NCBI GenBank assembly: GCA_021784995.1
Contig: JAJYHA010000317.1
Span: 1 to 12,071 of the forward strand
Source of the DNA: Myxococcales bacterium
Lineage (GTDB): Bacteria; Myxococcota; Myxococcia; Myxococcales; Anaeromyxobacteraceae
Direction of reading: 5' to 3'
DNA: 12,071 bases
Numbering within the stretch: the stretch's first letter is position 1; every line of letters begins with the position of its first letter. A model generated the notes under the pieces. That model had not been told where the DNA came from. It was given only the letters and a program-made list of their open reading frames with translations, and searched no databases. Below, piece after piece: positions 1 through 7,260 of this stretch. The translations under genes were made by a program, and so were the position numbers.

Positions 1-907
1 CCAGGTAGAGCGCGAGCGCCGTGGAGCCGGTCGGGGTCGGGGCGCGGAGCCCGAGGAGCAGCAGGTCGCCGCACCAGCGCATCACCCCGGCGCAGGCGCC
101 GCCGGGGGTCATCTCGGGCGCCAGGGTCCGCAGCGCGCCGGAGAGGTCGCCGGTGAGCGCCTGGATCCGCGCGGCGCGGATGGTCATGTCGTGCCGGACC
201 GCCGGGGGGACCTGGCCGGGGTCGAAGACCGGCGCGCGCGCCTCGGCGTCGCCGATGCAACTCGGCTCGAGCTCGCAGAGCCGCGCCTGGGCCATCCGGC
301 CGTACGGGTACTCGCTGCGGGCGCGCCGCCAGTGGGCCTCGGCGGCCTCGAGGTCGTCGTCGGCCAGGGCGAGATCGCCCAGGCGGAGCTCGGCCAGCGG
401 CGCCGGACCGGCGCCGCTCGCGACGGCGAAGCGGGCGCGCGCCTCCGCGGCGTGGCCCGCGTCGAGGAGGCACTCGCCCTGGGCCTCGGGGGTCCGGCCG
501 GGGCACCGGCCCAGGCCGAGCTGGGCGGGATCGAGCGGGACGATCGGGACCCCGCCGTCGTCCGGCCGCCAGGGCGGAACGGACAGGGACCGCAGGTCGA
601 GGGTCGGCTCCCCGGGCACCGGGTCGAGCGTGGCGCGGAGGTCGGGGGAGCGGCAGACGAGCGTCACCGCCCCCGGGCCCGGGCCGCGCTCGACGCCGGG
701 ACAGAGGCGGGAGGCTCCGGTGAGCCGGCGCGCGACCGCGCCGACCGAGCCCCGTGGCACCTCGAGGGTGAGCCGCCGCTCGAAGGGCCGGGGCCGCAGC
801 ACGACCGGGGAGGCGGAGGCCGGGAGCGCGATGCGCTCGGCCGACCGGACGAGCGCCAGCGGCGGCGCGGCGGCGAGGAGCGTCAGGAGGGCGGCGGCGG
901 GCGTCAC
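1..907 (-). CDS. Exported TPR-type protein, N-terminal part (runs off left edge)
   Basis: The minus strand stays open from position 907 to the window edge, giving 302 residues without a stop. I use the GTG at 907-905; an in-frame TTG at 925 is an alternative, and neither has a clear ribosome binding site. Residues 1 to about 20 are hydrophobic and Ala/Leu-rich (TPAAALLTLLAAAPPLALV), which looks like a signal peptide, so the protein is probably periplasmic or surface-associated. Residues 25-110 are predicted to be beta-rich (RRLTLEVPRGSVGAVARRL). Residues 143-215 look like tetratricopeptide helices (GECLLDAGHAAEARARF, then LGDLALADDDLEAAEAHWRRA). There are several cysteines (near 69, 85, 135, 146, 211, 217, 272 and 279). 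It lies 131 bp downstream of the sigma-54 activator on the same strand and could be cotranscribed with it. I do not recognise the specific family; a scaffold role is only inference from the TPR-like repeats. The C-terminus is outside the window. Confidence 0.72.
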   Translation of the reverse strand, partial: MTPAAALLTLLAAAPPLALVRSAERIALPASASPVVLRPRPFERRLTLEVPRGSVGAVARRLTGASRLCPGVERGPGPGAVTLVCRSPDLRATLDPVPGEPTLDLRSLSVPPWRPDDGGVPIVPLDPAQLGLGRCPGRTPEAQGECLLDAGHAAEARARFAVASGAGPAPLAELRLGDLALADDDLEAAEAHWRRARSEYPYGRMAQARLCELEPSCIGDAEARAPVFDPGQVPPAVRHDMTIRAARIQALTGDLSGALRTLAPEMTPGGACAGVMRWCGDLLLLGLRAPTPTGSTALALYL

Positions 908-974
908 GGGACCCGCGATGTGCAACGGCCGTGCGCGCCCGGTCGACGTCGGGCTGACGCGCCGGGCGGGTCAC

Positions 975-992
975 GGGGCGCAGCGGCGCCCC
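975..992 (-). terminator. GC hairpin between activator and TPR gene
   Basis: GGGGCGC (975-981) and GCGCCCC (986-992) form a perfect 7-bp stem with a 4-base loop. It lies 47-64 bases past the activator stop codon at 1039 and upstream of the TPR gene. There is no T run after it on the minus strand, so it is at best a weak or Rho-assisted terminator or an mRNA-stabilising stem. In DNA this GC-rich, such stems also arise by chance. Confidence 0.3.
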
Positions 993-1038
993 GGGGCAGG
1001 CCCGGGCGCCGCGCTCCACGTCAGGCCGCCGGCGCCGG

Positions 1039-2184
<1,146 letters not shown>

Positions 2185-2216
2185 CTCGGTTCCCCTTCGC
2201 CTTGTCGCCGGCCGAG

Positions 2217-2267
2217 TGACGCCGGCATCGCCGTGACGCCACGAGCAAGCGCCCTGCCAATGACGCC
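2217..2267 (-). repeat. Three GGCGTCA repeats around the activator promoter
   Basis: On the minus strand the heptamer GGCGTCA occurs at 2267-2261, 2240-2234 and 2223-2217; a degenerate copy (CCGTCA) lies at 2280-2275. One copy is just upstream of the sigma-54 promoter (2244-2259), one abuts the predicted start site near 2233, and one is in the predicted leader. The start-to-start spacings of 27 and 17 bp are irregular. They could be half-sites for a regulator. A few chance copies of a GC-rich heptamer are expected across the window (another is at 900-906), but not three in 51 bp. Confidence 0.35.
2244..2259 (-). promoter_or_regulatory. Sigma-54 promoter of the activator gene
   Basis: Reading on the minus strand, TGGCAGGGCGCTTGCT matches the -24/-12 consensus TGGCACG-N4-TTGCW at 11 of 12 defined positions, with the required GG-N10-GC spacing. 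The predicted start site is near 2233, giving a leader of about 49 bases before the ATG at 2184. Placement directly in front of a sigma-54 activator gene suggests positive autoregulation, which is inference. Confidence 0.75.
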
Positions 2268-2387
2268 AGCCGGGTGACGGCGGCCAAGTCGCCGGAACCA
2301 GGGCGTTTCACCGGCCGTGATGGCAGGGTCGGCGCTCACCCCGGGGAGGGAGCCACCCGGTTCGGCGGGACCGGGGCGGCCGGTGGA

Positions 2388-2402
2388 TTGACCTTGGGTC
2401 AA
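2388..2402. promoter_or_regulatory. Palindrome 1 in the divergent control region
   Basis: TTGACCTTGGGTCAA is a perfect inverted repeat with 6-bp arms and a 3-bp centre. It is the least GC-rich part of the region and lies 54 bp upstream of the -35 box of the metX fusion and about 155 bp upstream of the activator start site. It looks like an operator for a dimeric repressor or activator. It resembles a CRP/FNR-family box (TTGAT-N4-ATCAA), but the arms are one base too far apart, so I do not assign it. Confidence 0.45.
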
Positions 2403-2403
2403 G

Positions 2404-2415
2404 CCGACATGTCGG
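2404..2415. promoter_or_regulatory. Palindrome 2 in the divergent control region
   Basis: CCGACATGTCGG is a perfect 12-bp palindrome that begins one base after palindrome 1 ends. The adjacency suggests a composite operator. No regulator is identified. Confidence 0.4.
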
Positions 2416-2426
2416 ACCGAGCCGCC

Positions 2427-2443
2427 GCGCCGCGTCGCGGCGC
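2427..2443. promoter_or_regulatory. Palindrome 3 next to the metX -35 box
   Basis: GCGCCGCGTCGCGGCGC is a perfect inverted repeat with 8-bp arms around a single T, ending 12 bp before the TTGACA box. The position suits an operator, but its pure GC arms make chance more likely than for palindromes 1 and 2. Confidence 0.3.
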
Positions 2444-2455
2444 ACGGGCGCTGGC

Positions 2456-2485
2456 TTGACAGGCGCGGAAGGGCGCCGCTAAATT
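2456..2485 (+). promoter_or_regulatory. Sigma-70-like promoter of the metX fusion
   Basis: A perfect -35 box TTGACA (2456-2461), an 18-bp spacer and a -10 box TAAATT (2480-2485, 4 of 6 matches) stand out in GC-rich surroundings. Transcription would begin near 2492, only about 9 bases before the ATG at 2501, so the message would have almost no leader. Confidence 0.65.
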
Positions 2486-2500
2486 CGCGGCCCATCCAGC

Positions 2501-4729
2501 ATGACGGATCGACGCCAGAGCTCCCGCCGCGCGGCGCCAGGCGCGGGGCGGGCGGCGTTCGTCTCGCCGGAGACCCGCGCGCTCGAGCTCGACGGCGCCG
2601 TCGAGCTCGAGCTGGGCGGGCGCCTCGCGGAGGTCCGCGTCGCCTTCCGCACCTGGGGCGAGCTCGATCCCGACGGCGCGAACGCGGTGATCGTCTGCCA
2701 TGCCCTGACCGGCTCGGCCGACGCCGATCTCTGGTGGACCCGGATGTTCGGCCCGGGGCGCGCGCTCGACCCGTCCCGCGACTTCGTCGTCTGCTCGAAC
2801 ATCCTGGGCAGCTGCTACGGGACGACCGGACCGACTTCGCTCGACCCGGCCACCGGGCGCCCCTACCACGGCGGCTTCCCGGCCATCACCGTCCGGGACA
2901 TGGTCCGCGTCCAGCACGCGCTCGCGCTCCGGCTCGGGATCCGGCGGATCCGGATGGTGATCGGCGGCTCCCTCGGCGGGATGCAGGCGCTCGAGTGGGC
3001 CCTGTGCCACCCGGAGATGGTCGAGTCGGTGGTCTTCATCGCGTCGGCGGCGCGCCACGCGGCCTGGGCCATCGGCCTCGGGGAGGCGCAGCGCCAGGCG
3101 ATCCTGGCGGATCCGCGCTGGCGAGACGGCCGCTACGACGAGGCGGACCCGCCCGCCGCCGGGCTGGCGGCGGCGCGGATGATGGCGATGCTCTCCTACC
3201 GGAGCTTCGCCTCGTTCGAGGAGCGCTTCGGCCGCCGGCCGCAGACCGCGGACCTCTTCGCGGTCGAGAGCTACCTCCGCTTCCAGGGGCAGCAGCTCGT
3301 CGACCGCTTCGACCCGGCCAGCTACGTGGCCCTCACCCGGGCGATGGACACCCACGACGTCTCGCGCGGCCGCGGCGACTTCGACGACGTCCTCCGGGGC
3401 CTGGCGCAGCCGATGCTGGTCGTCTCGATCGACTCCGACGTCCTCTACTGGCCCGCGGAGCAGCGGGAGGTGGCGCGCCTGGTCCCGGGGGCGCGCCTCG
3501 CGGTGCTCGACTCCCCGCACGGCCACGACGCCTTCCTCATCGACGTCGACCGCCTCTCCGGTCTGGTCGCCGACTTCCGCGGCCGCCCGGCGCGGGTGGC
3601 CGTCGCGAACGACGCCGTGGACCGCGCCTACGCCGGGAGCGGGCTGTCGCTCCTCGTCATGGGGAAGGGACAGGTCGGCGGCGCGCTCCTCGACCAGCTG
3701 GCCGCCCAGCGCGCCGGGCTCGAGCGGGACTACGACGTGGTGCTCCGGGTCGTCGGGATCGCCGACCGGCACGGCGCCGTCGTCGACGAGCAGGGGGTCG
3801 ATCTCGCGGGGTGGCGCCGGGCGCTGGCGGCGGCGCCCGCCACCGGGCCGGTCGACGCGGCCTCCGCCCCGGCGCTCCTCGACCGGCTCGTCGGCCTCCC
3901 CCGGCCGGTGCTGGTCGACCTCACGGGCGCCGACGGGATGGAGGAGGTCTACGAGCAGGCGTTCCGCCGGGAGATCGACGTGATCGGCGCCAACAAGCGG
4001 CCGCTCGCCATCTCCGGGCGCCGCGCCCTCCAGCTCAACGAGGTCCGCCGCCAGCACCACCGCCTCTTCGCGCACGACACCGCCGTGGGCGCGAGCCTCC
4101 CGGTCCTCGACACCGTGCGCAGGCTGGTCCAGGCGGGGGACCGGATCGTCCGGATCGAGGGATCGCTCTCCGGGACCCTCGGGTACCTCTGCGGCGAGGT
4201 GGCGAAGGGCGTGGCGCTCTCCATGGCCACGCGGTGGGCGGTCGGCCTCGGCTACACCGAGGCCGACCCGCGGGACGACCTGTCCGGCCTCGACTCGGCC
4301 CGCAAGGCGCTCATCCTCGCCCGCGAGGCCGGGCTCTCGCTGGAGCTCTCCGACGTGCAGATCGAGCCCTTCCTGCCGCTCGCCCTGCTCGAGCCGGTGG
4401 AGCTGATCGCCTCGCTGCGCCGGCACGACGCCGCGCTCGCCGGCGAGGTGATGCGCCTGCGGGCCGGCGGGAGGCACCTGCGCTACCTCACGACGATCGT
4501 CCCGGCCGGTGACGGGCGGGCCGCGATCCGGGTCGGGCCGGTCGCGGTCGACCCGCACCACCCGGCGGCGCGCCTCTCGGGCGTCGAGGCCTTCGTCGCC
4601 TTCACCACCGAGCGCCACGCGGAGCGCCCGCTGCTCGTCCAGGGCGCGGGGGTCGGCGGGGCGCTCACCGCCGGCGGGGTGCTCGCCGAGATCCTGCGGC
4701 TCCGCGGCGAGGGCGGCGGCGCGCGCTGA
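2501..4729 (+). CDS. metX: Homoserine O-acetyltransferase / homoserine dehydrogenase fusion
   Basis: A 742-residue bifunctional cytosolic enzyme. Residues about 25-365 are a MetX-type alpha/beta hydrolase: the nucleophile elbow GGSLGG holds Ser157, and the triad is completed by Asp313 (IDSD) and His342 (PHGHDAF). This domain transfers an acyl group, normally acetyl from acetyl-CoA, to homoserine. Residues about 380-735 are a ThrA/MetL-type homoserine dehydrogenase: NAD(P)-binding GKGQVGG (388-394), ANKRP with Lys499, GSLSGTL (554-560), and the catalytic stretch from Glu587 through Asp598 to Lys602, matching the essential Glu/Asp/Lys of the yeast enzyme. It reduces aspartate semialdehyde to homoserine, so the two domains catalyse successive steps. 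No aspartokinase or ACT domain is present. The ATG at 2501 is the only reasonable start, as the next in-frame candidate is near 2688 inside the MetX fold. It lacks a Shine-Dalgarno sequence. Acetyl versus succinyl specificity is not proven. Confidence 0.93.
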   Translation: MTDRRQSSRRAAPGAGRAAFVSPETRALELDGAVELELGGRLAEVRVAFRTWGELDPDGANAVIVCHALTGSADADLWWTRMFGPGRALDPSRDFVVCSNILGSCYGTTGPTSLDPATGRPYHGGFPAITVRDMVRVQHALALRLGIRRIRMVIGGSLGGMQALEWALCHPEMVESVVFIASAARHAAWAIGLGEAQRQAILADPRWRDGRYDEADPPAAGLAAARMMAMLSYRSFASFEERFGRRPQTADLFAVESYLRFQGQQLVDRFDPASYVALTRAMDTHDVSRGRGDFDDVLRGLAQPMLVVSIDSDVLYWPAEQREVARLVPGARLAVLDSPHGHDAFLIDVDRLSGLVADFRGRPARVAVANDAVDRAYAGSGLSLLVMGKGQVGGALLDQLAAQRAGLERDYDVVLRVVGIADRHGAVVDEQGVDLAGWRRALAAAPATGPVDAASAPALLDRLVGLPRPVLVDLTGADGMEEVYEQAFRREIDVIGANKRPLAISGRRALQLNEVRRQHHRLFAHDTAVGASLPVLDTVRRLVQAGDRIVRIEGSLSGTLGYLCGEVAKGVALSMATRWAVGLGYTEADPRDDLSGLDSARKALILAREAGLSLELSDVQIEPFLPLALLEPVELIASLRRHDAALAGEVMRLRAGGRHLRYLTTIVPAGDGRAAIRVGPVAVDPHHPAARLSGVEAFVAFTTERHAERPLLVQGAGVGGALTAGGVLAEILRLRGEGGGAR

Positions 4730-4769
4730 CCTGCGGGCGCGCGCGCTCCGGCCACCCAAATCCGGTTGA

Positions 4770-4798
4770 GGCGCCACCCGGCCGCCGGTGGAGGCGCC
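4770..4798 (+). other. Imperfect dyad after the metX fusion
   Basis: GGCGCC (4770-4775) and GGCGCC (4793-4798) flank CC/GG pairs and a CGGCCG core, forming an interrupted stem 41 bases past the stop codon at 4729. No T run follows. It could be a weak terminator for metX or a binding site about 70-100 bp upstream of the predicted reductase start site. I cannot tell which. Confidence 0.25.
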
Positions 4799-4842
4799 GG
4801 GGCCGGGGCGGAGAAGCGCCCGGGATCCAGGGGGATGCGGGC

Positions 4843-4858
4843 TGGCCGGGCCATTGCT
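4843..4858 (+). promoter_or_regulatory. Sigma-54 promoter of the nitric oxide reductase gene
   Basis: TGGCCGGGCCATTGCT matches TGGCACG-N4-TTGCW at 10 of 12 defined positions, with exact GG-N10-GC spacing. The predicted start site is near 4869, giving a leader of about 38 bases before the ATG at 4907. Sigma-54 control of NO-detoxifying enzymes is known from NorR and norVW in E. coli. Here the activator would have to be a different protein. Confidence 0.65.
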
Positions 4859-4867
4859 CTGGTCCGC

Positions 4868-4891
4868 GGCGCGCCGCCGACGAGGCGCGCC
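4868..4891 (+). promoter_or_regulatory. GC-only hairpin at the 5' end of the reductase message
   Basis: Two copies of GGCGCGCC (4868-4875 and 4884-4891) are separated by 8 bases. Each is itself a palindrome, so together they form an 8-bp stem in RNA or two 16-bp-spaced palindromes in DNA. The stem starts at the predicted transcription start and ends 7 bases before the GGAG ribosome binding site (4899-4902). It may protect the message, tune translation or bind a regulator. Confidence 0.4.
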
Positions 4892-4906
4892 ATCCCACGG
4901 AGACCC

Positions 4907-7189
4907 ATGAGCCAGACCGCCCGAGCCGTCGTCCTGTTCGTCATCGTCGCTGCCTTCACGGTCCTGCTGTTCGGCGGGGCCCAGATCGCGAAGCACAAGC
5001 CGCCCATCCCGGACCGGGTCGTCGCCGAGGACGGCCGCCTGGTCACCACCGGCGCCGAGATCCTCGCGGGGCAGCGGTCCTACCTGGAGCGCGGCGGCCA
5101 GTCGACCGGCTCCGTCTGGGGGCACGGCAGCTACCTCGCCCCGGACTGGACGGCCGACGCCCTGCACCGGACCGCGCTCGCGGCCGCCGGCCTCCGCCGC
5201 GGGCTCGCGCCCGCCGCCGCCGCGTCCTTCACCCAGGCCGATCTCGAGGCGCTCGACCCCGGCGAGCGCGGCCGGGTGGAGGCCGAGGTCGCCGCCGAGC
5301 TGAAGCGGAACCGCTGGGACGCCGCGACCGGGACGCTCACGCTCTCCGCGGGCGAGGCCGCGGCCCTCCCCGCGCTGCGCGCCCACTACGCGCGCCTCTT
5401 CGCCGGCGGGGACGACGCGATGTCGATCCCCGCCGGCTTCGTCCCGGACGCCGCGGAGGCGGGCCGGATCGCCGACTTCTTCTTCTGGAGCGCCTGGGCG
5501 GCGGGGACCGATCGCCCGGGGGAGGCGATCACCTACACCGCCAACTGGCCCTTCGACCCGCTCGCCGGGAACCGGCCGCTCCCCTCGGCGCTCGTCTGGT
5601 CGATCGTCTCGGTGGTCCTCCTGATCGCCGGGATCGCGGTGGCGATCTTCGCGTACCTGCGGCTGCGCGCGAAGGATCCGGAGCACGTCCCGGCGATCCC
5701 GGCGCTCGGCACCCCCCGGCCCACCCCGAGCCAGCGCGCGACGCTGCCGTTCTTCGTCATCGCCATCGTCCTCTTCGGGCTGCAGGTGGTGCTCGGGTCG
5801 ATCACCGGCCACTACGCGGTCGAGGGGAACCGGATCTTCGGCGTCGAGACGGCCCGGATCCTCCCCTACGCGGCGAGCCGGACCTGGCACCTCCAGCTCG
5901 CGGTCTTCTGGATCGCCACCTGCTGGCTCGCCACCGGGCTCTTCATCGGCCCGGCGGTGGGCGGGCGCGAGCCCCGCGGGCAGCGGGCCCTCACCCTGGC
6001 GCTCCTCGGGGCGCTCGTCGTGGTCGTGGTGGGCGCGCTCGCCGGGACCTACCTCGGGGTCATGGGCAAGCTCGCCGGGCCGGACGGGTGGCTCTTCGGC
6101 CACCAGGGCTACGAGTACGTCGAGCTCGGCCGGGTCTGGCAGATCGGCCTCATCGCCGGGATGCTCCTCTGGCTGTGGCTCGTCCACCGCGCGCTCCGGC
6201 CGGCCCTCGCCGGCGAGGCGGATCGCGGTGGCCTGACCCACCTCCTGCTCTACTCGGCGGTCACCATCCCGCTCTTCTACTCGGTCGGCCTCCTCTACTC
6301 CCCGAACACGCACCTGGCGGTGGCCGATTACTGGCGCTGGTGGGTCGTCCACCTCTGGGTGGAGAACTTCTTCGAGGTCTTCGCGACCGTCGCCGTCGCC
6401 TTCGTGCTCACCCGCATCGACGCGGTGGGCGAGCGGGCGGCGCTGCGCACCACGCACTTCTCCATCGCCCTCTACCTCGGCGCCGGGATCATCGGGACCT
6501 TCCACCACCTCTACTTCTCCGGGTCGCCGCTCTTCATCACCGCCCTCGGGGCGACCTTCTCCGCGCTGGAGGTGGTGCCGCTGGCGCTGCTCGGCTTCGA
6601 GGTGAGCGAGCACCTGCGGCTCGTCCGCTCCGGGCCCGCGGCCCGCCCCTGGCGCTGGCCCCTCCGCTTCTTCATGGCGGTGGCCTTCTGGAACATGCTC
6701 GGGGCCGGGGTCTTCGGGTTCCTCATCAACCCGCCGATCGTCCTGTACTACGCGCAGGGGCTCGACACGACGCCCATCCACAGCCACGGCGCGCTCTTCG
6801 GCGTGTACGGGTTCCTCGCCATCGCCCTCATGCTCTTCTCGATGCGGAGCATCGTCCGGCCCGAGGCCTGGTCCGATCGCCTCCTCCGGGTGGCCTTCTG
6901 GGGGCTCAACCTCGGCCTCTTCCTGATGATGTTCGTCTCGCTGCTCCCGGCGGGCATCTACCAGCTGCGCGAGGCGGTCGCGAAGGGCACCTGGTGGGCG
7001 CGCAGCCCCGCGGTGACCGGGAGCGCCTTCATCCACGCGGCGACGTGGGCGCGGCTGGTGCCCGACCTCGTCTTCGACGTCGGCGTGCTGGCGCTGCTCG
7101 CCTTCGTCGGCCGGGCGGTGCTGGTCGACGCGGCGCTCCGGCGAGCCGAGCGGCTCGAGGACCGGGACGCGCCGCGCCGGGCGGCCTGA
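4907..7189 (+). CDS. norB: Quinol-dependent nitric oxide reductase (qNOR)
   Basis: A 760-residue inner-membrane enzyme of the haem-copper oxidase superfamily that reduces two NO to N2O with electrons from quinol. An N-terminal membrane helix (about 7-27) is followed by a soluble NorC-like domain without a haem c CXXCH motif (about 28-225; GSVWGHGSYLAPDWTAD at 68-84), then about 13 membrane helices. Quinol site: His302 and Glu306 (GHYAVEG), with Asp720 near the C-terminus. Haem ligands: His328 (SRTWHLQL), His625 and His627 (TPIHSHGALFGVYG). FeB site: His482 and Glu486 (HLWVE), His533 and His534 (TFHHLYF); Glu555 lies in SALEVVPL. The start at 4907 is chosen because GGAG lies 4 bases upstream and the first helix follows at once; longer starts add an unlikely Arg/Gly/Ala tail and overlap the promoter. 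Single-subunit reductases like this act in NO detoxification or denitrification; no other denitrification gene is visible here. Confidence 0.96.
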   Translation: MSQTARAVVLFVIVAAFTVLLFGGAQIAKHKPPIPDRVVAEDGRLVTTGAEILAGQRSYLERGGQSTGSVWGHGSYLAPDWTADALHRTALAAAGLRRGLAPAAAASFTQADLEALDPGERGRVEAEVAAELKRNRWDAATGTLTLSAGEAAALPALRAHYARLFAGGDDAMSIPAGFVPDAAEAGRIADFFFWSAWAAGTDRPGEAITYTANWPFDPLAGNRPLPSALVWSIVSVVLLIAGIAVAIFAYLRLRAKDPEHVPAIPALGTPRPTPSQRATLPFFVIAIVLFGLQVVLGSITGHYAVEGNRIFGVETARILPYAASRTWHLQLAVFWIATCWLATGLFIGPAVGGREPRGQRALTLALLGALVVVVVGALAGTYLGVMGKLAGPDGWLFGHQGYEYVELGRVWQIGLIAGMLLWLWLVHRALRPALAGEADRGGLTHLLLYSAVTIPLFYSVGLLYSPNTHLAVADYWRWWVVHLWVENFFEVFATVAVAFVLTRIDAVGERAALRTTHFSIALYLGAGIIGTFHHLYFSGSPLFITALGATFSALEVVPLALLGFEVSEHLRLVRSGPAARPWRWPLRFFMAVAFWNMLGAGVFGFLINPPIVLYYAQGLDTTPIHSHGALFGVYGFLAIALMLFSMRSIVRPEAWSDRLLRVAFWGLNLGLFLMMFVSLLPAGIYQLREAVAKGTWWARSPAVTGSAFIHAATWARLVPDLVFDVGVLALLAFVGRAVLVDAALRRAERLEDRDAPRRAA

Positions 7190-7194
7190 GCCCG

Positions 7195-7238
7195 GGCGCC
7201 GGGGGGGGCGGCGTGGGCCGCCGCCTTGCCCCGGCGCC
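7195..7238 (+). terminator. Two-tier GC hairpin after the reductase gene
   Basis: GGCGCCGGGG (7195-7204) pairs with CCCCGGCGCC (7229-7238). Inside it, GGCGGC (7207-7212) pairs with GCCGCC (7217-7222) around a GTGG loop. It begins 6 bases after the stop codon and ends 22 bases before the next gene. The following bases are not a T run, so it may be an attenuating or processing hairpin rather than a classical intrinsic terminator. Confidence 0.45.
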
Positions 7239-7260
7239 GGCGCCGGCTTAAACCGGAGGC

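Noticed and set aside
2185..2500. SAM riboswitch ahead of metX.
   Set aside because: The best promoter leaves only about 9 bases of leader, and the upstream dyads are short DNA-like palindromes, not a riboswitch-like multi-stem fold.
2352..4792. Shared GCCACCCGG and CCGGTGGA words upstream of both sigma-54 promoters (2352-2360 and 2380-2387; 4773-4781 and 4785-4792) as common enhancer sites.
   Set aside because: The same 9-mer also occurs within metX coding sequence near 3006 and, inverted, at 10196-10204. The spacing between the two words differs (12 versus 28 bp), so specificity is not supported.
4766..4906. N-terminal extension of qNOR from a TTG at 4766 or an ATG at 4835.
   Set aside because: The extension is Arg/Gly/Pro-rich, overlaps the promoter and hairpin, and the ATG at 4907 has a good GGAG site and starts just before the first membrane helix.
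2399..7036. A 1545-codon open frame on the minus strand.
   Set aside because: It is antisense to two clear enzymes (MetX-HSD and qNOR), and its predicted product is a low-complexity Arg/Glu/Pro/Gly chain. Long antisense frames are expected in DNA this GC-rich.
4907..7189. Nitric oxide dismutase instead of reductase.
   Set aside because: From what I recall, dismutases lose quinol-site and some catalytic residues. Here His302, Glu306, His482, Glu486, His533 and His534 are all present, which fits an electron-accepting qNOR.
7215..7230. A third sigma-54-like element (GGGCCGCCGCCTTGCC) before map.
   Set aside because: It keeps GG-N10-GC but matches only about 7 of 12 consensus positions and lies inside the GC hairpin after qNOR, so chance is the better explanation.
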